Source of the DNA: Debaryomyces hansenii CBS767
Taxonomy: Eukaryota > Ascomycota > Pichiomycetes > Serinales > Debaryomycetaceae
DNA: 64,000 nt
Direction of reading: 5' to 3'
Assembly (NCBI RefSeq): GCF_000006445.2
Contig: NC_006045.2
Location: 930,001-994,000, forward strand
Shown: piece after piece, positions 10,294-20,361 of the stretch
Layout: every line of letters begins with the position of its first letter
Position numbering within the stretch: the first letter of the stretch is position 1
The notes under the pieces: model-generated
What the model saw: the letters and a program-made list of their open reading frames with translations, nothing else
The model's database searches: none
Told to the model about the DNA's origin: nothing
Translations under genes and position numbers: made by a program

Positions 10294-13200
10294 ATGGATA
10301 TCTCTAAGCCTGTTGGTTCTGAAATTACATCTGTTGATTTCGGTGTATTGTCTGCCGATGAAATCAGAAGACTATCAGCAAAACAAATTACCAATCCAAC
10401 AGTTTTTGATAACTTGGGACACCCAATTAGCAGTGGTCTTTATGATTTAGCATTAGGTGCATTTCTTAGAAACTTATGTACTACGTGTGGATTAGATGAG
10501 AAGTTCTGTCCTGGACATCAAGGACATATTGAATTGCCAGTACCAGTTTATAATCCTTTATTCTTCAATCAACTATACATATTCTTAAGATCGAGTTGTC
10601 TCTATTGTCACAATTTCAGATACAACTCATTGGAAGTACATCGCTATGAATGTAAGTTACGTTTAATTCAATACGGATTGTTGCTCGAATGTATTGAATT
10701 AGATAACATGTTAATGAAGGGAGCCGAAAATAATGATGATGATGACGACGATGAAGATGGTTCGTCATCTAAGAATGCGGATCCAAGAGCTAAAAAGGAA
10801 TTGCGTGAACGTCGTGAATTGTTTGTCGACACCGCTATTGCTAAGGCCATTAGCGAAGGTAGAAGTAGTCAATTTGGTGTCATTACTGCTTCCGTTGGTG
10901 AAGAAAGAAAGGCTACAATCCATGAATTCTATAAAAAGTTATTGAGTAGACCAAAATGTGATAATTGTGGTATGTACTCTGCAACTTTCAGAAAAGATGG
11001 TTTCACCAAGATCTTCGAGAACGCATTAAAGGATAAGCAAGTTACCAACAATAGAGTTAAAGGTTTGAAGCGTCCTGATGTATTAAAAACCGGTTCTTCT
11101 GCTAATAACGATAGTAATCAAACCAATGAAAACATTCCAAGCATCAAGCATAAGGGAGGATCTAAATATGTTTTGTCAACAGAAATCAGAAACATTTTAA
11201 GATCGGTTTTCCAAAAAGAGCAACGAATTATTCAAAAGCTTTTTCACTCTAGACCTCATCACAATGAACATGTGACTTCTGATGTTTTCTTCATTCAAGC
11301 ATTAATTGTTCCTCCAACTAGATTCAGATTGCCTTCTAAATTAGGAGATGAAATTCATGAAAACTCCCAGAATGAATTATTATCAAACATTTTGAAGACA
11401 TCCTTGTTGATTAGAGATTTAAACGATCAAATTTCCAGCTTACAAAAAGGAAAGTTGTCTATTGATGAAAGAAAAATTATTTTCAACAGGTTGATGAATT
11501 CCTTCGTTACCGTTCAAAATGATGTTAACGCTTTTATTGACTCTAGTAAAAATCAAAATGCTCCAGCAGGAAAGATTCCAAACCCTGGTATTAAGCAAGC
11601 ATTGGAAAAGAAAGAAGGTTTATTCAGAAAGCATATGATGGGTAAGAGAGTTAATTACGCTGCTCGTTCAGTTATTTCTCCTGATCCAATGTTAGAAACC
11701 AATGAGATTGGTGTTCCTCCTGTTTTTGCTAAGAAATTGACTTACCCAGAACCTGTCACTTCATATAATGCATCAGAATTAAGACAAGCTGTCATCAATG
11801 GTCCAGATAAATGGCCAGGTGCGATTCAAATTCAAAATGAGGATGGCTCCTTAATTTCTTTGATTGGTATGACCTTAGAACAACGTAAGACTTTGGCTAA
11901 TCAATTATTGACCCCTTCTAATGGTGAGACAGTTATTAATAAGAAAGTTTACAGGCATATTAAGAACAAGGACGTTGTTATCATGAACCGTCAACCTACT
12001 TTACATAAAGCTTCTATGATGGGTCATAAAGTCAGAGTATTGCCAGGTGAGAAAACATTACGTTTACATTATGCAAACACTGGTGCTTATAATGCTGATT
12101 TCGATGGTGATGAAATGAACATGCATTTCCCACAAAACGAAAATGCAAAGGCGGAAGCATTGAACTTAGCTAACACGGATTCCCAATATTTAACACCAAC
12201 TTCAGGATCCCCCTTAAGAGGTTTAATTCAAGATCACATTTCGGCTGGTGTCTGGTTGACAAGCAAAGATGCTTTCTTTACAAGAGAGACTTATCAACAA
12301 TTAATTTACGGCTGTATTCGTCCAGAAGATGGACATACAACAAATAGTAGAATAATTACTGTTCCACCAACAATTTTCAAGCCTCAACCATTATGGACTG
12401 GTAAACAAGTCATTACAACCATTCTTTTAAATATTAAACCAGATAATGTTCCAGGTGTTAACTTGAGGTCTAAAAATAAGATTAAGAATGAATACTGGGG
12501 CGAAGGTTCTACCGAAAATGAAGTTATCTTCAAGAATGGTGAATTATTGTGTGGTATCTTAGATAAATCGCAATATGGTGCCTCTCAATTTGGTATCGTT
12601 CACTCATTGCACGAAGTTTACGGACCAACTGTTGCCGGAAAAGCATTATCTGTTTTGGGTAGATTATTTACCAACTATATTATGATGACGGCGTTCACTT
12701 GTGGTATGGACGATTTGCGTTTGACTTCCGATGGTAACAAATGGAGACGCGATATTTTAAAGCAATCTGTTGATATTGGTAGAGCTACTGCTGCAGAAGT
12801 TACTAATTTGGAAAAGGATACAGCTAATAATGACAAGGAATTATTAAGACGTCTTGAAGAAATTTTACGTGATGATAATAAGTTAGGTATTTTAGATGCC
12901 GTGACACAATCTAAGGTCAATACCATTACATCTCAGGTTGTTTCTAAGTGTGTTCCAGGTGGTACCATGAAGCGTTTTCCATACAATTCTATGCAAGCTA
13001 TGGCTTTGTCGGGTGCAAAAGGTTCAAATGTTAATGTTTCCCAAATTATGTGTTTATTGGGTCAGCAAGCTTTAGAAGGTAGAAGAGTCCCAGTTATGGT
13101 TTCTGGTAAAACATTACCATCCTTCAAACCATTTGAGACTGATGCAAGAGCAGGTGGTTATATTAAGGGACGTTTCTATTCTGGTATCAGACCTCAAGAA

Positions 13201-15228
13201 TATTACTTCCATTGTATGGCAGGGCGTGAAGGTTTAATTGATACTGCTGTTAAAACTTCTAGATCTGGTTACTTACAACGTTGTTTAACAAAACAATTAG
13301 AAGGTGTCCATGTCAGTTACGATAACTCTGTCAGAGATGGTGATGGAACTTTGATTCAATTCTTGTACGGTGGTGATGCTATTGATACTACCAAGCAATC
13401 ACATATGAATGAATTTAAATTCTGTATGGAAAATTATGATGCTTTATTAGCCAAATATAATCCTGGTGAATTTTCAAATCATTTAGATACCGAACTGGCA
13501 TTACTGTACGCTAAGAAGGTTCGTAAGAATATGAAAAAGCAAAAGAAATTCCCACACTATGAGCAAACTAACAAGTATGATCCAGTGTTATCTGTTTATA
13601 ATCCATCTAAATATTTGGGAGCTGTTTCCGAAACTTTCCAAGACAAATTAGATGATTTCGTAAGTGAAAATCCATCATTATTTTCATCTAAGGATAAGAA
13701 GAGTGATTCTCCTTCATTGAGTGAAAAGAAATTCCGTGCTTTGATGCAATTGAAGTATATGAGATCAGTAATTAACCCAGGTGAATCTGTTGGTATTATT
13801 GCTTCTCAATCTATCGGTGAACCATCGACTCAAATGACCTTAAATACCTTCCATTTTGCAGGTCACGGTGCTGCTAATGTCACATTAGGTATTCCACGTA
13901 TGAGAGAAATTATCATGACTGCGTCTGCTGCTATAAAAACTCCTCAGATGACATTACCAATATTAGATGATGTTACTGATTCACAAGCAGACTCGTTTTG
14001 TAAATCTGCCGCTAAGGTTGTATTGTCTGAATTTATTGATAAGATTTTAGTTACTGAAAGTACTGGTTCTTCAGGATCTGGTGACAGTTCAAGATCTTAT
14101 ACAATCAACATGAGATTCTATTCACGTAAAGAGTATGAACAAGAATATGATATCACCCAACAACACTTAGAAACTGTTGTTACCGATAAGTTCTTGGACG
14201 CATTAGAAGCTCAAGTTGTTAAGGAAGTTAAGAAGCAACGTAAGCCAGACGCCTTACCTACAGTTGGTGCAGCCGTACCAAAGTCTCAGACTGATTTAGC
14301 TATCAGCAGCGGTACTAGTATACCAACTGAAAATGAAGACGGATCGGCTTCAGATGAAAAACATTCTAACAGTAAGCAAGCGGTTTCATATGAAGAACCT
14401 GATGATGACGAAATTGAAACCATGAAAAAGGCCGAAGAAACATCTGATGAAGACATGGAAGATTCTTCTTCGTCTGATGATTCATCTGATGAAGAATCCG
14501 ATGAAGAAATGAAGCCAGAAGAAGTAACCAGAAGAGAACCAAAGACTTTGTCAAGAAGCGCTAAAGATCGTCAATCTGAAGTTATATCGTCACATAACTT
14601 AATAAGTAAATTCAACTTTGATGATGACAATGGTGAATGGTGTGAATTCAAGTTGGACTTGTCTGGGGACTCTCAGAAATTATTGATGGTTAATATTGTT
14701 GAAGAAATTTGTCGTAAGGTTGTTGTTAGAGAAATTTCAAGAATCGGTCGTTGTCTTCATCCGCAACCAGAAGTAGGTGGAAAGCGTATATTGACCACTG
14801 AAGGTGTTAATTTCCAAGCCATGTGGGACCAAGATGATTTCATTAACGTCAATAGTATATCCTCGAATGATATTGCTGCTGTCTTGCGCACATACGGTGT
14901 TGAAGCTGCTAGAAATACTATTGTCAATGAAGTCCAGAATGTTTTCGACAGATATGCTATTGCCGTTTCATCTCGTCATCTTGATTTAATTGGTGATATG
15001 ATGACGAGAGAAGGTACTTACTTAGCGTTTAATAGACAAGGTATTGATTCTTCAACATCTGCATTTATGAAAATGTCATATGAAACCACTTGTCAATTCT
15101 TAACCAAGGCGGTCTTGGATGGTGAAAGAGAAGACTTAGAAAGTCCAAGTGCAAGAATTGTTATGGGTAAATTATCAAACGTTGGTACTGGGTCGTTCGA
15201 TGTTTTAGCCCGTATGCCAAAATGTTAA
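10294..15228 (+). CDS. RPA190: RNA polymerase I largest subunit
   Basis: 1,644 aa from ATG 10294 (S. cerevisiae Rpa190 is 1,664). Seen: the N-terminal zinc site (CTTCGLDEKFCPGHQGH, about residues 62-79), the second zinc pair CDNCG, the absolutely conserved Mg2+-binding loop NADFDGDEMNMHFP at about 600-613, and the bridge-helix/trigger-loop region with GEPSTQMTLNTFHFAGHG near 1175. Pol I-specific acidic insertions are present: an Asp/Glu run near 147-155 and a Ser/Asp/Glu-rich stretch near 1365-1415 inside the jaw. The enzyme transcribes the 35S rRNA precursor in the nucleolus. Two in-frame CTG codons near 13,490-13,505 sit where Ser is as plausible as Leu. No breaks were seen. Confidence 0.97.
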   Translation: MDISKPVGSEITSVDFGVLSADEIRRLSAKQITNPTVFDNLGHPISSGLYDLALGAFLRNLCTTCGLDEKFCPGHQGHIELPVPVYNPLFFNQLYIFLRSSCLYCHNFRYNSLEVHRYECKLRLIQYGLLLECIELDNMLMKGAENNDDDDDDEDGSSSKNADPRAKKELRERRELFVDTAIAKAISEGRSSQFGVITASVGEERKATIHEFYKKLLSRPKCDNCGMYSATFRKDGFTKIFENALKDKQVTNNRVKGLKRPDVLKTGSSANNDSNQTNENIPSIKHKGGSKYVLSTEIRNILRSVFQKEQRIIQKLFHSRPHHNEHVTSDVFFIQALIVPPTRFRLPSKLGDEIHENSQNELLSNILKTSLLIRDLNDQISSLQKGKLSIDERKIIFNRLMNSFVTVQNDVNAFIDSSKNQNAPAGKIPNPGIKQALEKKEGLFRKHMMGKRVNYAARSVISPDPMLETNEIGVPPVFAKKLTYPEPVTSYNASELRQAVINGPDKWPGAIQIQNEDGSLISLIGMTLEQRKTLANQLLTPSNGETVINKKVYRHIKNKDVVIMNRQPTLHKASMMGHKVRVLPGEKTLRLHYANTGAYNADFDGDEMNMHFPQNENAKAEALNLANTDSQYLTPTSGSPLRGLIQDHISAGVWLTSKDAFFTRETYQQLIYGCIRPEDGHTTNSRIITVPPTIFKPQPLWTGKQVITTILLNIKPDNVPGVNLRSKNKIKNEYWGEGSTENEVIFKNGELLCGILDKSQYGASQFGIVHSLHEVYGPTVAGKALSVLGRLFTNYIMMTAFTCGMDDLRLTSDGNKWRRDILKQSVDIGRATAAEVTNLEKDTANNDKELLRRLEEILRDDNKLGILDAVTQSKVNTITSQVVSKCVPGGTMKRFPYNSMQAMALSGAKGSNVNVSQIMCLLGQQALEGRRVPVMVSGKTLPSFKPFETDARAGGYIKGRFYSGIRPQEYYFHCMAGREGLIDTAVKTSRSGYLQRCLTKQLEGVHVSYDNSVRDGDGTLIQFLYGGDAIDTTKQSHMNEFKFCMENYDALLAKYNPGEFSNHLDTELALLYAKKVRKNMKKQKKFPHYEQTNKYDPVLSVYNPSKYLGAVSETFQDKLDDFVSENPSLFSSKDKKSDSPSLSEKKFRALMQLKYMRSVINPGESVGIIASQSIGEPSTQMTLNTFHFAGHGAANVTLGIPRMREIIMTASAAIKTPQMTLPILDDVTDSQADSFCKSAAKVVLSEFIDKILVTESTGSSGSGDSSRSYTINMRFYSRKEYEQEYDITQQHLETVVTDKFLDALEAQVVKEVKKQRKPDALPTVGAAVPKSQTDLAISSGTSIPTENEDGSASDEKHSNSKQAVSYEEPDDDEIETMKKAEETSDEDMEDSSSSDDSSDEESDEEMKPEEVTRREPKTLSRSAKDRQSEVISSHNLISKFNFDDDNGEWCEFKLDLSGDSQKLLMVNIVEEICRKVVVREISRIGRCLHPQPEVGGKRILTTEGVNFQAMWDQDDFINVNSISSNDIAAVLRTYGVEAARNTIVNEVQNVFDRYAIAVSSRHLDLIGDMMTREGTYLAFNRQGIDSSTSAFMKMSYETTCQFLTKAVLDGEREDLESPSARIVMGKLSNVGTGSFDVLARMPKC

Positions 15229-15438
15229 AATAGATTATGTATATATATATATTGTTTCCAATTGCATATTATTAATAAGATTATTCGTAGTGACATTAAA
15301 AGGGAGAATGTCTTATTGACAGTTATTACGTGAAGATTCAACTATAGATTACTCGCTACTCTTGATACAAACCATAAGTTTAGTTATACCTTTTTAAACT
15401 ATACGCACTTACTAGCGATCAAACCTTCTACTAAGCAT

Positions 15439-16011
15439 CTATACATTGAAAGCAGCAATCAAAAATGTCAATACAAACGATATTTTGAAGCTAGGCTGGT
15501 TCAACACCAACCTCTTTACGTCAATTCTTTCAGATCCGATATTGACGAATTGTCTCCATGGAATACTAATAATGCCCTTGTTTTCCAAAAATTGGGTCAA
15601 AAGATAGCCTGATAACGTCAAAAATACAATTGCAGAACTCAATTTTCCAGCAAGTATTCCCAAGAACAATCCTGTGATCGAACCAATGGTCAATTCCTGG
15701 TAATCCAACTTTCCCCCAAACCTCGAACTAATCACTTTTTGTTCTGGCACAACAGGTTGCTGGGTGGAAAACCCCCGATTTCCAGCAAACGCAGCATCAT
15801 TAAAGATAGTCGATTTAGATTGAAGCTTATTGACCAAGTAAAACGTTCCTACTGACCCCACAAGCAACTTCATCTTAGGCATCATGGACCCATTGGACAT
15901 AACTCTAGTGTTGACAAATTGGGTTTTGGAAACGAAATTCCGGGTAAACATCGATCTCATCGATGCTACCCTTGTTGAGTTTCTAGCAGCTGAAAAGAAT
16001 GGATGCATCAT
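15439..16011 (-). CDS. FUN14: FUN14-family mitochondrial outer-membrane protein
   Basis: I start at ATG 16011 (190 aa; S. cerevisiae Fun14 is 198). The frame extends upstream only with a TTG. The N-terminal 40 residues are rich in Arg, Ser and Thr without acidic residues, as in mitochondrial import signals. The FUN14 domain shows the diagnostic glycine-patterned helices LTIGSITGLFLGILAGK and GYLLTQFLENKGIISIPW, then a final hydrophobic helix at the C-terminus. The family includes mammalian FUNDC1, a mitophagy receptor; yeast Fun14 is a mitochondrial membrane protein of little-known role. No LC3-interacting motif is obvious near the N-terminus, so a mitophagy role should not be assumed. Confidence 0.88.
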   Translation of the reverse strand: MMHPFFSAARNSTRVASMRSMFTRNFVSKTQFVNTRVMSNGSMMPKMKLLVGSVGTFYLVNKLQSKSTIFNDAAFAGNRGFSTQQPVVPEQKVISSRFGGKLDYQELTIGSITGLFLGILAGKLSSAIVFLTLSGYLLTQFLENKGIISIPWRQFVNIGSERIDVKRLVLNQPSFKISFVLTFLIAAFNV

Positions 16012-16809
16012 CTTGATATACGTTGTCCTAACGTCCTCCAAGTCCTTTATTATGTCATTAAGGACTCCTTTTGAACCATAAATATCGGTAGTGCACGACT
16101 TTGTTGCAATCCTGTGAATTTAGGCCACTTTCCCAAGTCGATGTCTCTTAGCATATGCCACTTGATGTAGCATGCTGCATCTGTCCCTACTTCGAACTCG
16201 TTTCTCTCACTTGCAATGTCATATTGACGTCTCGACACTTACACCCAAACTTACATCTAAACCTAAACTCACATCACATCTACGATTACACTTACGGCCA
16301 CGCAACTCTATTCTACAGCCCATAGAAGCAGTCAGTGTCTAGGCCCTAGAAGCCATAATTCAAACATGACCAGTTATCATATTTTTTAGTCACTCCTCTA
16401 GTGCTATGTCGTACTTATTGCTATCCGTCTGATCTACAATTATGTCGCATTATTTTTAACTTAACTCCGCGCAGAAAAACAAAAAACGCCGATGTCTTTT
16501 AGTTATGTAATCTTGCGACATCTCGGTCAAACTTCATAACCAGTGAAATATTTCAACACGTCTGGTAAGGCATTTCTGCTATAGTTATAAAGCTTGCAAA
16601 TGCAGCTATTTCAGGTAAATTGTAATAATTTATAAGTGAGGTTGTAAAACAAATTTCATTGTATAATTAAACTTATTTAGGCTCAACCCTTTAAGTTTAT
16701 TATTATTATACAAGCAGCAGCAATATTGCAACACTACTAATTCAACATTATATTGCACAATACAAGAGGTTAGAAAAAGAAGTTGGATACGCGGCAAATA
16801 GAAGCAGCA
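16012..16809. other. Intergenic, about 800 bp, no gene supported
   Basis: This is the promoter interval shared by divergent FUN14 and the phosphatase-like gene. A 62-codon minus-strand frame at 16050-16238 begins with GTG and has no family resemblance. Poly(A/T) tracts and an ATTATTATTATAC stretch near 16700 are promoter-like. No RNA gene was recognised. Confidence 0.5.
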
Positions 16810-17616
16810 ATGGATATAGGAACGGAATATGATAATGATATGAATATTGATGGAGAAGCAGCATCGGAGATTTCGCCGTCTGTTTGGTTAGGGTCATACT
16901 CGTTGCTTTCACAGCAGCAATTTTTGGACGCAAAGAATATCAAAGTGATTATCAACTGTTCGGCTACATGCACATTTTTGAAGGAATTGGGTGCTAGCGG
17001 TATGAACATGTCTTCGGATTTGGTAATATTGCTGTTGGATCCGTCGTTTGATGCTGGTAGGGTGACAAGCGATGAGATGCCTCTTTTGGACGACTACATG
17101 AGTAGGTTCAACCGGATTTTGCAAAATTACATCAATTTTTTTTATAATTTGAATCCACAGGCGAATAATTTAATACATAAGTTTCCGCAGAACAAGCCGC
17201 TCAGTATTAGCAGTCCGATTTTGACGGGCAATTTGAAGGAGCAATTTTTCAACATTAACCGGTTGCTTAAGTTGTTGAAGAATGTGAACGACTCGATCGG
17301 GACCCTTATAGTGTCGCCCGACGGCAACTCCAAGTTGTCTACTGGTTTGACAATGTCGTACCTCATGGATAACTACAATTTCAACTTTGACGCCAGCTAC
17401 ACCAACCTCAAGATCACCAGGCCGCTGATTGTGCCGTTTAATTATCAGTATTATAACGACTTGCTTATTATCGAAAACTTGAAGAAGTTTTACCTGGAGA
17501 ACTCGTCGATCAAGCAGACAAACAACGTGTTGTTGACGGCAAACTGCAATTTGAAGAGGAAGAATGAGTATGATTATATTTGGGTTGGTGGTGCCAAAAG
17601 AAAGAATGTCGAGTAA
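16810..17616 (+). CDS. Dual-specificity-phosphatase-like protein lacking the catalytic cysteine
   Basis: The first ATG of the frame is 16810, giving 268 aa. Residues about 23-51 (PSVWLGSYSLL then AKNIKVIINCS) match the opening strands of dual-specificity phosphatases. Residues about 166-185 (LIVSPDGNSKLSTGLTMSYL) occupy the place of the signature loop HCxxGxSRS and the following helix. There the His-Cys pair reads Ser-Pro, the loop is one residue short and the Arg is Lys, so no cysteine nucleophile exists. I infer a pseudophosphatase that may bind, not hydrolyse, phospho-residues. The acidic N-terminus has no targeting signal. It is transcribed toward FMC1 (convergent). I do not recognise an S. 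cerevisiae orthologue. The fold assignment is by eye and moderately sure; the absent Cys is certain if the alignment is right. Confidence 0.65.
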   Translation: MDIGTEYDNDMNIDGEAASEISPSVWLGSYSLLSQQQFLDAKNIKVIINCSATCTFLKELGASGMNMSSDLVILLLDPSFDAGRVTSDEMPLLDDYMSRFNRILQNYINFFYNLNPQANNLIHKFPQNKPLSISSPILTGNLKEQFFNINRLLKLLKNVNDSIGTLIVSPDGNSKLSTGLTMSYLMDNYNFNFDASYTNLKITRPLIVPFNYQYYNDLLIIENLKKFYLENSSIKQTNNVLLTANCNLKRKNEYDYIWVGGAKRKNVE

Positions 17617-17934
17617 ACTATTCTTTTACCTCGGGAAAAATTGCTTATTATGTATAGCTATTGTATACTATTTATCGAATAACGAATGTATTATAATTAA
17701 GCACGGTGTATTCTGGTGGTGTCTCCATAGACTCACAATGTCTCAATCTATTCCATATTTCTCCTGGTATCTCTACATTTCAGCATTTCTTAGCCGTACC
17801 ATATATTATCTCATCTCTCATTTATTCCTATGTACAACTCTCTCCTGATACCTATGTACGCTTCATCTCTCCCGTATACCTACGCTTATATTCTGCACAT
17901 CTCTCCCGTATACTCTGCACACCTCAGAATTATC
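17617..17934. other. Convergent intergenic region with a short direct repeat
   Basis: The 318 bp between two convergent stops are pyrimidine-rich. A 16-bp direct repeat, CATCTCTCCCGTATAC, occurs at 17864-17879 and 17898-17913 with related degenerate copies nearby. No gene was seen; it probably holds both 3' ends. Confidence 0.5.
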
Positions 17935-18351
17935 TCAGTTCGGAACCTGCAATCCAACCCTATTGGCCGTTCTTCTCACCTTGTCCTCCTGATCCATCGT
18001 CAATCCCGGATTGTACCTCTCGATCAACTCGGTGTACACCCGTTGCGAATTCAAAAACGTCTTGATATTCTTCATGTGCATCAAATTCATCTTACTAGCC
18101 TCCTTTTCCGCCACGATCTCCTTGATTATCGTACTATTGAACCGAGGTACCTTCGTCTCCCCACCATCCAACCTCGAAAGCTGCTCATCAAGGTGTTTCG
18201 TGGGCATCTTGTCTTTGATCGCCTGGAACTTCTGGTATTGCAATTTGGTCTTACGATGCTTTAACTCCCTCTCTGCATGCGCCTTGAACGTCTTACTATT
18301 TATTATCGACAACTCCTTCTGTAACTCCTTGTATAACTGTCTGAATTTCAT
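17935..18351 (-). CDS. FMC1: F1-ATPase assembly factor Fmc1
   Basis: The C-terminal third is the Fmc1 signature: a YTELIERYNPGLTM segment and VRRTANRVGLQVP at the very end, almost residue for residue as in S. cerevisiae Fmc1 (155 aa). I start at ATG 18351 (138 aa, MKFRQLYKELQKEL). An in-frame ATG at 18411 would add 20 hydrophobic residues and cannot be excluded. It has the LYR-like helical character of small mitochondrial assembly factors. Fmc1 works with Atp12 to assemble the F1 sector of ATP synthase at high temperature, in the matrix. It shares a divergent promoter of about 370 bp with IDH1, another mitochondrial gene. Confidence 0.88.
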   Translation of the reverse strand: MKFRQLYKELQKELSIINSKTFKAHAERELKHRKTKLQYQKFQAIKDKMPTKHLDEQLSRLDGGETKVPRFNSTIIKEIVAEKEASKMNLMHMKNIKTFLNSQRVYTELIERYNPGLTMDQEDKVRRTANRVGLQVPN

Positions 18352-18493
18352 TATATCTGCTCCTATCAACCTACCGTCACCAAACACATAGACCCATACC
18401 AATAGACCCACTGAAAAATTAATTATGTCCCGTACTGCAGATAGTCCCCGCCATATGGCCGACTTCTACACCAAAATGCCTTCGTCATTTCAG

Positions 18494-18498
18494 CCAAT
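18494..18498 (+). promoter_or_regulatory. CCAAT box between FMC1 and IDH1
   Basis: GCCAATCA lies about 225 bp upstream of the IDH1 ATG and 145 bp upstream of the FMC1 start. CCAAT boxes bind the Hap2/3/5 complex, which activates respiratory genes in yeasts. Both flanking genes serve mitochondrial metabolism, so co-regulation is plausible but inferred. Confidence 0.4.
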
Positions 18499-18719
18499 CA
18501 TATCGATTTCTCCTAGGGTCCGTCGGAGCCGGCCGGAGTACAATTTCATGATCTCCGACAGAAAATATTACACAAAAGCCCGTAAGGTGCAAATAGAAAA
18601 AAATCAAAAAAATTTCAATGTTCAATGTTCAACTCCCTGTCTCCGATCTTTAATCAAATATTTTATTATATTTAATATTTGTTAATTGAAATAAATTATA
18701 AAATTGATCGTGTATAACA

Positions 18720-19916
18720 ATGTTCAGATCTGGTATTCAAAAAGTAAGTTTCTTATTGGGATAGAGGGGAATTGACAGGTCCAAATAGACTAGTCTGCGG
18801 ATAAATAAAGACCGAGAGAATAAGGGAAAAAAAGGATAAATTACTAACTATGCATTGTAGAGTTCCATTCGTAAGTTGGCCACTTTCATTTCGCCTGAGT
18901 CCGCTTTGCCAAAGAAGTACGGTGGTAAATATACCGTAACTTTGATTCCAGGGGATGGTGTCGGTAAGGAAATCACTGACTCGGTTAGAACCATCTTCAG
19001 TCACCAAAACGTTCCAATTGAATGGGAAGTTGTTGATGTTTCGGGATTAGAAGCTGGTAACGGTGTTACTGAAGCTGTTGAATCGTTGAAGAGAAACAAG
19101 GTTGGTTTAAAGGGTATCTTGTACACACCAACCGGGACCTCGGGTAAGTCTTTAAATGTTGCATTAAGAAAAGAATTGGACATCTACGCCTCTTTGGTTT
19201 TGATTAAGAACATTCCAGGTGTCAAGGGTAGATTAGAAGGTATTGACTTTGCCTTGGTCAGAGAAAACACCGAAGGTGAATACTCGGGATTAGAACATCA
19301 ATCGTACCCAGGTGTTGTTGAATCCTTAAAGATCATGACTAGATTCAAGTCTGAAAGAATCGCCAAGTTTGCTTTTGACTTTGCCAAGAAGAACAACAGA
19401 AAATTGGTCACAGCTATCCACAAAGCCAACATTATGAAATTAGGGGATGGTTTATTCAGAACCACCGTCAAGGACGTTGGTCAAGACTACGCTGGTATTG
19501 AAGTTAACGACTTGATTGTCGATAACGCTTCCATGCAAGCCGTTGCCAAGCCACAACAATTCGATGTCTTGGTCACTCCAAACTTGTACGGTACCATCTT
19601 ATCTAACATTGGTGCTGCTTTAATTGGTGGTCCAGGTTTAGTTCCAGGTGCTAACTTCGGTAGAGAATACGCTGTTTTCGAACCAGGTTGTAGACACGTT
19701 GGTTTAGATATCAAGGGTCAAAACACCGCTAACCCAACCGCCATGATCTTATCTGCTGCTATGTTATTAAGACACTTAGGCTTGAACGATCATGCTGATA
19801 AGATCTCTAAGGCTACCTACGACGTCATTGCCGAAGGTAACGTTAGAACTAAAGATATCGGTGGTGCTTCCTCCACTACTGAATTCACTGACGCTATTGT
19901 AGCTAAATTGAATTAA
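18720..19916 (+). CDS. IDH1: NAD-dependent isocitrate dehydrogenase, regulatory subunit Idh1, spliced
   Basis: Coding is join(18720..18743, 18861..19916): eight codons, a 117-nt intron, then 351 more (359 aa). The N-terminus (MFRSGIQKSSIRKLATF) is a mitochondrial presequence that runs across the splice junction. The mature protein follows Idh1 closely: LPKKYGGKYTVTLIPGDGVG, RENTEGEYSGLEHQSYPGVV, TAIHKANIMKLGDGLF, DNASMQAVAKPQQFDVLVTP and NIGAALIGGPGLVPGANFG. Idh1 is the AMP-binding regulatory partner of catalytic Idh2 in the TCA-cycle octamer. The body has the highly biased codon use of a well-expressed gene. No defects were seen. Confidence 0.95.
18744..18860 (+). other. Intron of IDH1
   Basis: The 5' site is GTAAGT at 18744, the branch point TACTAAC is at 18842-18848 and the 3' site TAG ends at 18860. 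Without splicing, no ATG precedes the conserved LPKKYGG region in frame, which supports the intron. Confidence 0.9.
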
Positions 19917-19951
19917 ATTACTTAAGTTATATATATATATAAGTAATTTAA
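19913..19951. terminator. AT-rich hairpin at the IDH1 stop codon
   Basis: An 11-bp perfect inverted repeat, TTAAATTACTT and AAGTAATTTAA, flanks an (AT)n loop. Its left arm contains the IDH1 stop codon. It may act in 3'-end formation (TATATA-type efficiency element) or be incidental AT-rich structure. Confidence 0.35.
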
Positions 19952-20062
19952 CTTTTCTCATTTGTTAAATAATCTTATAAACATTTCATCCTTAGAACCA
20001 GTCTTTAATATCATGACAGAACAAATATGTATAGTTTAGTCTATAGACTGGCAATAAAAAAA

Positions 20063-20136
20063 TGATTTCGCCCAGGATCGAACTGGGGACGTTCTGCGTG
20101 TTAAGCAGATGCCATAACCAACTAGACCACGAAACC
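20063..20136 (-). tRNA. tV(AAC): tRNA-Val, anticodon AAC
   Basis: Read on the minus strand this is a 74-nt cloverleaf without intron. Acceptor arm GGTTTCG pairs with CGAAATC (one G-T), discriminator A. The D-arm region carries GGTCTAGTTGG (A box). Anticodon stem TCTGC/GCAGA frames the loop TTAACAC with anticodon AAC, which is read as IAC for GUU and GUC Val codons. The T arm is CCCAG TTCGATC CTGGG (B box). A T-rich run follows the 3' end on the minus strand, as expected for Pol III termination. Confidence 0.95.
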
Positions 20137-20361
20137 ATTTATATTTATAAATCTTCGCTCAAATAATAATACTTGCTTTCTCAAGACACTATCATCCCAA
20201 GAACAGAACGAATAAAAAGAAGTTTGTCGAAATTTCCCTCTTTACACTAGCTTTTTGAAAATCCAGCAATAAATATCAGTGTAATGTTAGTAATATCTAT
20301 TACGTTGGATAAATAGTAGCACTATATACATATTTTTTCTAATTATTCTAATTATTCTCTG

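Noticed and set aside
16050..16238. 62-codon minus-strand frame upstream of FUN14
   Set aside because: It begins with GTG, has no ATG until late, and shows no family signature.
18425..18685. 86-codon plus-strand frame between FMC1 and IDH1
   Set aside because: It has an ATG but lies wholly in the divergent promoter, ends in poly-AT derived residues, and resembles nothing.
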